Source: Flemingiibacterium sp045644145 (GTDB taxonomy: Bacteria; Bacillota; Clostridia; Oscillospirales; CAG-272). Taken from it: DNA of 20,701 nucleotides. Shown in pieces: positions 16,454 through 20,701 of the stretch. The DNA is taken from NCBI GenBank assembly GCA_045644145.1, contig JAZRGK010000074.1:1-20701 (forward strand). Direction: 5' to 3'. Every line of letters starts with the position of its first letter. Within the stretch, counting starts at the first letter, position 1. A model generated the notes under the pieces. It saw only the letters and a program-made list of their open reading frames with translations. It was not told where the DNA came from and did no database searches. The position numbers and the translations under genes are program-made.

Positions 16454-16870
16454 ATGAAGCTTTCTCGCGTTTTAGCAATCGCAATGGCAGGCATTATGCT
16501 TGTTCTTGCACTGGCATCCTGCGGAGCAGAACCTATTACTGTTACCGTTAAGGTCACGCCCGACATCAACGACTCGGACTCAACCATCCTCGACATGTCG
16601 GTTACACTGAATATGAGCAATCCTACAGTTCTCGATGCGTTTATAGAAGGTTGTACAATTGCAGAATATGAGTATACCCTTGATGACGCAGCTCAGTCTG
16701 TAGTTGACATTGATGTGTACAAGGATTACACCGATTCTGAGACAAACACCACTTATTATTGGTACTATACCATCAACGGCACAGAGCCTACCAGTGGCAA
16801 GGCATCCGAAAATGTTGTTGCTGACGGTGACGTTGTTGAGTACATCTACACTTCCTACATTCCGGACTAA
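16454..16870 (+). CDS. DUF4430 domain lipoprotein
   Basis: A 138-residue exported lipoprotein. A hydrophobic signal peptide (about residues 5-21) ends in lipobox L20-A-S-C23, so C23 should be lipidated and the mature protein anchored outside the membrane. The mature region has the DUF4430 (transcobalamin-like beta-domain) layout: an N-terminal strand, then PTVLDAFIEGC, then YYWYYTINGTEPTSGKA and DGDVVEYIYT near the end. Proteins with this fold include ligand-binding and surface-anchored domains; the ligand here is unknown and cobalamin binding is not shown. It has a consensus promoter, a structured leader, a strong AGGAGG ribosome site and its own terminator, so it is probably a monocistronic and well-expressed gene. 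Length is short, one domain only. Confidence 0.85.
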   Translation: MKLSRVLAIAMAGIMLVLALASCGAEPITVTVKVTPDINDSDSTILDMSVTLNMSNPTVLDAFIEGCTIAEYEYTLDDAAQSVVDIDVYKDYTDSETNTTYYWYYTINGTEPTSGKASENVVADGDVVEYIYTSYIPD

Positions 16871-16954
16871 AAGCGATAATTAAGTAAAAAACACGGCTTC
16901 AGGCCAATGTCATTTAGATAAGACGATGCAAGTTTAGATAAAGCAAGCACGAAG

Positions 16955-16992
16955 GATTCCTCGATTGTAACCACAGTCGAGGAGTCTTTTTA
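16955..16992 (+). terminator. Intrinsic terminator after the DUF4430 lipoprotein gene
   Basis: Arms GATTCCTCGA (16955-16964) and TCGAGGAGTC (16977-16986) pair over 10 bp with one G-T pair, enclosing a 12-nt loop, and are followed by TTTTT. It lies about 85 bp after the lipoprotein stop codon, with no gene between, and should terminate that transcript. Confidence 0.85.
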
Positions 16993-17016
16993 TTGTTTAG
17001 AAAAGTTTTTGCCACA

Positions 17017-17045
17017 GTTCAACTCACGTGTCAGGTGAGTTGAAC
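17017..17045. repeat. Perfect 11-bp inverted repeat upstream of the XRE gene (possible operator)
   Basis: GTTCAACTCAC (17017-17027) and GTGAGTTGAAC (17035-17045) are perfect complements with a 7-nt spacer. No U-tract follows, so it is unlikely to be a terminator. The repeat ends 15 bp before the -35 element of the XRE gene promoter, a place where an autoregulatory repressor could bind. The operator reading is inference. Confidence 0.6.
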
Positions 17046-17060
17046 TAAGGAAAGGCGTTA

Positions 17061-17089
17061 TTGTGCTTTTTAAGAATGTATGATATACT
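17061..17089 (+). promoter_or_regulatory. Extended -10 promoter for the XRE regulator
   Basis: TTGTGC (17061-17066) and TATACT (17084-17089) are separated by 17 bp, and TG at 17081-17082 forms an extended -10 (TGaTATACT). A transcript would begin near 17096, about 42 nt before the ATG at 17138, which has a GTGAGG ribosome site. Confidence 0.65.
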
Positions 17090-17137
17090 ATATTTGGAAG
17101 CAGGATCCGGCTTACTACTTGAAAGTGAGGTATCACT

Positions 17138-18185
17138 ATGAATAACATTGGTCAAAGAATCAAGGATTTACGAAAACAGAATGATCTGACACAGGAAAAA
17201 CTGGCTGATTTTCTCAGAGTGACCTATCAGTCTGTTTCTAAATGGGAAACGGGAATTACGATGCCCGATCTTGGGATGATCGTTCCGCTTGCGGGACTGC
17301 TTCATGTCAGCACAGATGAACTGCTTGGAATGAAGTCCGTAGAAACAGACACTCGGCGTGAAGAAATCGAAGAAGTTTACAAAAACACGTGGCAAACATG
17401 GGATTTAGAAGAAAGATATCGCATTGCTCAGGCTGCTGTTTCTGAATATCCCGGTGATATGAAATATCCGGATTGGCTTGCGTGGATTACCGCAATGCGT
17501 TCATTTGATTTTGCAGACGATGAAACATATATAACAGAACAGGAAAAAGCAATCAAACTATTTGCCTGTGTTATTGAAAACGCCGCTGACGAAAGAATCA
17601 AGGCAAGCTCCATTCGGGGCATTGTTCAATATCTTTCCTTCAGAGGGCGGTATGATGAGGCAAAAAAATATGCGGAATGTTATCCGGAAGACTATTCCGT
17701 CAGCCGCGAGGAAGTTTTTTTATCCGCCTGCAGGGCGAAGAGAAGGTTATCCTGTCCCAGAAAATCTAGATCGTATGCTGACCGACATACTGAATCAGGT
17801 TGGTGATGGTACGATGGAGGCTTGTGTTGCACAGGAACAGATCATCCACGCACTGATACCAGATGGGAATTATCTATATTATAATTGTTTTCTCGCAGAC
17901 AATTATCTTTGCCGGGCCCGTATTTTTACCGGTAAACAGAAACCCGAAAGAGCAATCGAAGCGTTAAAAGAAGCACGCAGATATGCTGTTGCTTATGATA
18001 ACTTTATGTTGAACAATACCGTATACGATTTTACAAGTCCATTCTTCGATAAAGTTGGGCATAACACAGCTTATATTTGCAGGTCGGGTACAACTACACA
18101 GGAAGAAGATTTTTTTGACGCACTTGGCAGGCCTGCCTTTGATACTCTCCGCGACCGCGAAGATTTTAATGACTTGCTCAGATAA
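17138..18185 (+). pseudogene. XRE-family HTH regulator with a C-terminal helical domain, frameshifted twice
   Basis: The first part encodes an HTH_3/XRE DNA-binding domain (about residues 5-64, with the LTQEKLADFL and VSKWETG blocks) followed by a helical, probably TPR-like region (YDEAKKYAECYPEDY). The reading frame is then lost twice. One base is missing in or near the T-run at 17715-17721 and another in or near the A-run at 17761-17764. Adding one base at each point gives a continuous 349-residue protein reading VFFIRLQGEEKVILSQKNLD across the junction and ending at TAA 18183-18185. The downstream part (DRMLTDILNQVGDG... to DFNDLLR) is open and family-like. Unrepaired, the first frame gives 222 residues with a nonsense tail. 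The losses may be real decay or homopolymer sequencing errors. Confidence 0.75.
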
Positions 18186-18370
18186 TCGCTATGCTCATGT
18201 GTTGCCGTTATATCTAAACCGAACATATTAAATTTTATGTTTTAACTATCGTCTGAAAATATAGAAATTTTTAATATTTTCGTGACGGCAAAGAATATAG
18301 CGACATTGTTTTCGCACAATCATGCTCAAAAACAGCGTTTTTCGAAAAATTAAATATCACTATCGTAAAA

Positions 18371-18427
18371 AAGGAACATCCATGCTGCTGTAATTACTGC
18401 GGCAGCGAGGATGTTCCCGTCTTTTTT
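18371..18427. terminator. Long bidirectional hairpin terminator
   Basis: GGAACATCC (18373-18381) pairs perfectly with GGATGTTCC (18409-18417), with further inner pairing of GCTGC with GCAGC. On the plus strand it is followed by CGTCTTTTTT, and it is preceded by AAAAAA, which provides a U-tract for the minus strand. It sits about 190 bp after the XRE pseudogene, so it may end that transcript or a small RNA from the space between; no promoter for the latter was convincing. Confidence 0.8.
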
Positions 18428-18588
18428 CTACATAGAAATTCTTAACTAAACGGTGTTTCAAACTGGGCATAAGGGGGGAATAGGTATATATTATCCCTTT
18501 ATCTAAACTTATGTCACCTTATCAAAACGACATTGGCTTTAAGCCGTATATTTTATGTCATACAGTAATAAAGTCCATAAATTCCCAA

Positions 18589-18594
18589 TATAAT
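18589..18594 (+). promoter_or_regulatory. Possible -10 element for the DUF4830 gene
   Basis: TATAAT at 18589-18594 matches the consensus -10, about 34 bp before the ATG at 18628. The hexamer expected 17 bp upstream (TAATAA) is a poor -35, so this is a tentative assignment. The gene's ribosome site is a strong AGGAGG at 18615-18620. Confidence 0.4.
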
Positions 18595-18627
18595 ATAACA
18601 GCTATGAAAAACACAGGAGGAGCTGTT

Positions 18628-19122
18628 ATGTTTGTATATTCATTTAGGGCGAGTACGCTTAAATTTTTCGGTGTCACTGTAGTGGCATTGACCGCACTTG
18701 TGGCGCTGTTGATTTTTATTCCGGCGGCAGAGCCTGCTATATCCGATGGGGTAATGGAAGCCGTTGAAACCGTACGCTTTGATAAAATAAAGAGTGCGGA
18801 AGATCGAATAAATTTTCTGCGTCAATTCGGGTGGGAGGTAGACGCAACTCCCGTTGAGGAGGCAGAGGTCACCATTCCGGCAGAGTTTGATAAGGTCTAC
18901 CAGAGCTATAATGAACTTCAGAAGAAGCAGGGATTTGATCTAACAAAGTACCTAAAAAAAGATGCGATGCGCTATACATATAGAATCACTAACTATCCGG
19001 GGTACGAGGGCGAGGTTTATGTTAACATGCTCGTCTACAAGAAAAAGGTTATAGGCGGCGATGTATGTTCAGCAGATGTAAACGGTTTCATTCATGGGCT
19101 TGACCGGAATATTGAATACTAA
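18628..19122 (+). CDS. DUF4830 domain protein, membrane-anchored
   Basis: A 164-residue protein with one N-terminal membrane helix (about residues 12-32) and a soluble domain facing outside. The soluble part (about 55-160) carries the DUF4830 features: a RINFLRQFGWEV segment, FDKVYQSYNELQKKQGFDL, then YTYRITNYPGYEGEVYVN, LVYKKKVIGGDVCSADVNG and a terminal HGL. The function of DUF4830 is unknown; proteins of this type are frequent in gut Clostridia. Start: ATG 18628, 7 nt after AGGAGG; the open frame extends upstream to 18511 but that extension has no ribosome site and would bury the membrane helix. It ends opposite (convergent with) the LRR-like gene; a shared terminator lies between. Confidence 0.85.
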   Translation: MFVYSFRASTLKFFGVTVVALTALVALLIFIPAAEPAISDGVMEAVETVRFDKIKSAEDRINFLRQFGWEVDATPVEEAEVTIPAEFDKVYQSYNELQKKQGFDLTKYLKKDAMRYTYRITNYPGYEGEVYVNMLVYKKKVIGGDVCSADVNGFIHGLDRNIEY

Positions 19123-19151
19123 AATCACTGGTATGGAAATTCTATAAGTTG

Positions 19152-19167
19152 CCTTAAAATTTTAAGG
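19152..19167. repeat. Perfect 16-bp AT-rich palindrome
   Basis: CCTTAAAATTTTAAGG is completely self-complementary and lies in the gap between two convergent genes, 15 bp before the shared terminator. It could be part of a terminator region or a protein site; no function is assigned. Confidence 0.6.
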
Positions 19168-20121
19168 TTACACAAAGCAAAAATCCTCGTTCAATATGAC
19201 GAGGATTTTTATATTACAAACCAAAATCATACATTCCATATTTTGCAGTAGTTTTCTGTAATCAGACAAATACCGTTGCTTTTGCTGGTCTGAGTGCATT
19301 ATACGTTTACCTTTTCCATACGGAAATATATCTTCCGAATTCTCATAAAATATTCCATATTCATCAGACAATTTGAATTTTTTTGCCTCAAACTCTGCAT
19401 ACTTTTCTGTGGGCAAGAGATTTGGTGACATCCACAGATACTTAAGATTGGGCAATTCAATCAGGTATTCAATATTATGATCATTTGGTTCAGTGGCAGA
19501 CATAACTATCTCTTGAAGATTTTGCAATTTTGAGATTGGCTTAAGTGAATCAAATTTATGTATACATACATCTGAGGTTTGTGTGTATAATTCCAAGCAT
19601 TCCAATTTTTTAGCATTTTCTAATCCCGAAAGTGTCTGAAAATATTTATTGGTACAAATTCTAACAATTTTCAAATTTGGAGTGTAAGATGTATTCCAAA
19701 AATGAGAAATTCGATGTCCTTCAAAATTAACATATTCAAGTTTTTCAAATCGTTCCAATACCGACGCATTCGAGACAGTACCACGCACGATCATCCCCTT
19801 TACGTCAGGGTTAATACCTGCACATATTGTTTCAAATTCTTCTTGTGTCCTTATTTTATTCAACGTAACATATTCCTGCAAGTAAAAATCCGCGCTATAT
19901 TTGCCTTTTCCATAGTAAAAGCCTTGCTGCTCGCAAAGATATTCACATTTACCGCATTTTCTATTTCCACGCACTACTACGTCTAACCATGAATATTCAC
20001 GATCGTCGACAACATCAATCTCAACACCGGAACATTGTAAACGTTTCTTGGTTTTAGCAGAACAGGTCTCGTAAAAATGCTCAAGCAAATACCTATCTGC
20101 CAAGGATGTTCTCTCTTTCAT
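19168..20121 (-). CDS. Leucine-rich-repeat-like protein of unknown function, probable 3' frameshift
   Basis: A 317-residue protein as read. Residues 1-60 are polar, with a CxxCxxxC cluster at C56, C59 and C63. About residues 119-236 show an irregular leucine-rich repeat pattern (LEYVNFEGHRI, LKIVRICTNKY, LECLELYTQTS, LQEIVMSAT, LKYLWMSPNLLP), suggesting a protein-binding solenoid. The C-terminal part is charged. There is no signal peptide or membrane helix. As read, the last 27 residues run through the terminator hairpin. One extra base in the A-run corresponding to 19252-19255 would instead give a 302-residue protein ending YGMYDFGL with a stop at 19214-19216, just before the hairpin. The start is ATG at 20119-20121 with an AAAGG site upstream. 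I do not recognise a specific function. It lies 107 bp downstream of a small membrane gene on the same strand. Confidence 0.7.
   Translation of the reverse strand: MKERTSLADRYLLEHFYETCSAKTKKRLQCSGVEIDVVDDREYSWLDVVVRGNRKCGKCEYLCEQQGFYYGKGKYSADFYLQEYVTLNKIRTQEEFETICAGINPDVKGMIVRGTVSNASVLERFEKLEYVNFEGHRISHFWNTSYTPNLKIVRICTNKYFQTLSGLENAKKLECLELYTQTSDVCIHKFDSLKPISKLQNLQEIVMSATEPNDHNIEYLIELPNLKYLWMSPNLLPTEKYAEFEAKKFKLSDEYGIFYENSEDIFPYGKGKRIMHSDQQKQRYLSDYRKLLQNMECMILVCNIKILVILNEDFCFV
19181..19212. terminator. Bidirectional terminator between convergent genes (copy 1 of a repeated hairpin)
   Basis: AAATCCTCGT (19181-19190) and ACGAGGATTT (19199-19208) pair perfectly around the 8-nt loop TCAATATG. 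Ts follow on the plus strand and As precede, so it can serve both the DUF4830 gene and the minus-strand LRR-like gene. A near-identical hairpin occurs at 20523-20546, differing by one base in the loop. The annotated 3' end of the LRR-like gene, as the sequence stands, reads through this hairpin. Confidence 0.85.
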
Positions 20122-20228
20122 AATGTACAGCCTTTCTTAAGATTATTATCTCATGTTGTCTCAAGTATTTCAGCTGGAATCACACAACAAATTTGAAATG
20201 TTCAAAGTCCAAAACTATATTTCCCACG

Positions 20229-20504
20229 CTATTTACTTTTCCTGCTCTGTACCACAAGTCCGGCATAAATTTGAACAATTGAAAAAATAATTGCAACCAC
20301 AACCGGAATTATACCCAATTTATTATCATGATTAACTATCAAAAAGCATCCCCAAATAAACAGAGCTATGACACCAACCAAAGCCATTAATGCAATAACC
20401 GTGGCAAAAATTCTATATTTGTGGGATGTAGCTTTCTCTTCGGGAACAACATACATCATTAGTTCTATATAAACTTCAAATAATATTTCCAACAAAATTT
20501 CCAT
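20229..20504 (-). CDS. Small two-helix membrane protein, unknown function
   Basis: A 91-residue protein. The N-terminus (1-20) is an amphipathic or hydrophobic helix with spaced acidic residues (MEILLEILFEVYIEL), then a short charged link and two membrane helices at about 32-57 and 64-85, with a basic C-terminal end (QSRKSK). Similar short proteins with an acidic leucine-rich start are common as hypotheticals in Clostridia; I assign no function. Start: ATG at 20502-20504 with AGGCGGTG about 7 nt upstream. The frame stays open to 20621, but that extension would run into tRNA-Lys and is rejected. It is read in the same direction as the tRNA cluster and the LRR-like gene, and could be co-transcribed with the latter. 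Confidence 0.7.
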   Translation of the reverse strand: MEILLEILFEVYIELMMYVVPEEKATSHKYRIFATVIALMALVGVIALFIWGCFLIVNHDNKLGIIPVVVAIIFSIVQIYAGLVVQSRKSK

Positions 20505-20522
20505 TGAATCACCGCCTGTATT

Positions 20523-20546
20523 AATCCTCGTTCTATATGACGAGGA
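20523..20546. repeat. Second copy of the hairpin repeat found at 19182
   Basis: TCCTCGT (20525-20531) pairs with ACGAGGA (20540-20546) around the loop TCTATATG. Compared with 19182-19205 it differs only in one loop base over 24 positions and is in the same orientation. It has CTTTT on the plus strand, so a weak plus-strand terminator is possible, but on the minus strand no U-tract follows. It lies between tRNA-Lys and the small membrane gene, so it looks like a transplanted terminator hairpin or a boundary repeat. Confidence 0.75.
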
Positions 20547-20569
20547 CTTTTGGGTTATGGAAAAACGAA

Positions 20570-20683
20570 AAAAGCCGTTCAAGATATGGTGCACCTTCAG
20601 GGATTCGAACCCGGGACCCACTGATTAAGAGTCAGTTGCTCTACCAACTGAGCTAAAGGTGCATATAAACTTGAACGGCTTTT
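20570..20683. repeat. Perfect 14-bp inverted repeat enclosing tRNA-Lys
   Basis: AAAAGCCGTTCAAG (20570-20583) and CTTGAACGGCTTTT (20670-20683) are perfect complements flanking the whole tRNA-Lys gene. In the minus-strand transcript the leader arm would pair with the trailer arm, clamping the tRNA. The trailer arm is followed by two more Us and then CGUUUUUCC, so the clamp plus U-run has the form of an intrinsic terminator whose loop is the tRNA itself. Functional role is inferred. Confidence 0.85.
20587..20662 (-). tRNA. tRNA-Lys (anticodon CUU)
   Basis: The 76-nt cloverleaf is complete on the minus strand. The acceptor stem is GCACCTT with AAGGTGC, with discriminator A and an encoded CCA. 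The D-arm stem is GCTC/GAGC. The anticodon stem ACTGA/TCAGT surrounds the loop CTCTTAA, giving anticodon CTT, which reads AAG lysine codons. The T-loop is TTCGAAT. The T-stem (CCGGG against CCCTG) has a C-U mismatch at positions 50-64, which is unusual. The gene is enclosed by a 14-bp inverted repeat and lies directly 3' of another tRNA. Confidence 0.96.
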
Positions 20684-20685
20684 AA

Positions 20686-20701
20686 TGGCTCCCCCTGCTG
20701 G
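20686..20701 (-). tRNA. 3' end of a tRNA, probably tRNA-Asn (Gln possible), truncated by the window edge
   Basis: The minus strand reads CCAGCAGGGGGAGCCA to the window edge, which is a T-stem 3' strand, a 7-nt acceptor strand AGGGGGA, discriminator G and an encoded CCA. A U1-A72 pair with G73 and a GGAGCCA ending is typical of tRNA-Asn in bacteria; tRNA-Gln shares U1-A72 and G73. The anticodon lies outside the window. Its 3' end is 23 nt upstream of tRNA-Lys in the same direction, so the two belong to one cluster. Confidence 0.7.

Larger units (their letters stand above)
18186..18627. other. Intergenic stretch without a recognised gene
   Basis: This 440-bp AT-rich stretch separates the broken XRE gene from the DUF4830 gene. 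It contains the strong bidirectional hairpin terminator at 18371-18427 and a TATAAT at 18589-18594 upstream of the DUF4830 gene. No RNA family, ORF with a ribosome site, or repeat shared with the rest of the window was recognised between 18186 and 18370. Confidence 0.6.

Noticed and set aside
16454..16870. Cobalamin-binding function for the DUF4430 lipoprotein
   Set aside because: The fold is related to a transcobalamin domain, but there is no cobalamin riboswitch, transporter or biosynthetic gene nearby to support it.
17562..17763. Alternative start giving an independent second gene after the XRE domain
   Set aside because: The sequence upstream of 17764 in this frame is nonsense relative to the XRE gene body; the downstream part joins the first frame after two single-base corrections.
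18511..18627. Upstream extension of the DUF4830 gene
   Set aside because: No ribosome site; a strong AGGAGG precedes the internal ATG at 18628, which places the membrane helix near the N-terminus as usual.
16871..20586. Integrated element at tRNA-Lys
   Set aside because: No integrase, no second copy of the tRNA 3' end as an attachment site and no phage or conjugation genes were seen, so only an accessory region next to a tRNA can be claimed.
20505..20621. N-terminal extension of the small membrane gene into the tRNA-Lys region
   Set aside because: The extension would overlap tRNA-Lys and has no ribosome site; the ATG at 20502-20504 with AGGCGGTG upstream is far better.
1..20701. CRISPR arrays, insertion sequences or known defence operons
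   Set aside because: No regularly spaced repeats, transposase motifs or recognisable defence proteins were found on either strand.

Overview
The window looks like a chromosomal segment of a moderate-GC Bacillota, most likely a gut-type clostridium (Oscillospiraceae/Ruminococcaceae-like). This rests on gene order (ispA-PAP2-tlyA-nadK-argR-recN and murB-rapZ-whiA-dnaE), purine-rich Shine-Dalgarno sites, frequent TTG/GTG starts, and Clostridia-type small families (DUF4430 lipoprotein, DUF4830 protein). No database search was possible; names come from motifs and overall protein character.

Bases 1-12,887 hold a tightly packed, plus-strand housekeeping run. It starts with the last codons of a probable polyprenyl (farnesyl) diphosphate synthase. 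It continues with a YuiD-type divergent PAP2 membrane protein, the TlyA S4/FtsJ methyltransferase, NAD kinase, the arginine repressor ArgR, the DNA-repair ATPase RecN, tyrosyl-tRNA synthetase, a YjjG-type HAD phosphatase, MurB, RapZ, WhiA and the replicative DNA polymerase III alpha subunit DnaE. Gaps are mostly under 40 bp and tyrS overlaps the HAD gene by 4 bp, so much of this may be co-transcribed. Two genes usually found in these neighbourhoods are absent: dxs between the PAP2 gene and tlyA, and yvcK between rapZ and whiA.

Bases 12,888-16,453 carry a class A penicillin-binding protein with an unusual cysteine-rich, acidic C-terminus. A TspO/MBR membrane protein follows, whose ribosome-binding site is buried in a terminator-like hairpin ending directly at its start codon. 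Next comes a consensus promoter with a structured leader.

Bases 16,454-20,701 are accessory and looser. They hold a DUF4430 lipoprotein, a broken XRE-family regulator with two single-base frameshifts, an intergenic stretch with a strong bidirectional terminator, and a DUF4830 protein. On the minus strand there is then a two-gene block: a leucine-rich-repeat-like protein and a two-helix membrane protein, bracketed by near-identical copies of a small hairpin. The window ends in a minus-strand tRNA cluster: tRNA-Lys(CUU), enclosed by a perfect 14-bp inverted repeat, and the 3' end of another tRNA (probably Asn).

The housekeeping genes cover isoprenoid/lipid carrier supply, cell-wall precursor synthesis and polymerisation (MurB, PBP, RapZ), division control (WhiA), replication and repair (DnaE, RecN) and translation (TyrS, TlyA). 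I see no complete mobile element, CRISPR array or recognisable defence system. The most unusual items are RNA-level architectures (the tspO hairpin, the tRNA-Lys enclosing stem, the lipoprotein leader) and the uncharacterised repeat-bracketed LRR/membrane gene pair.
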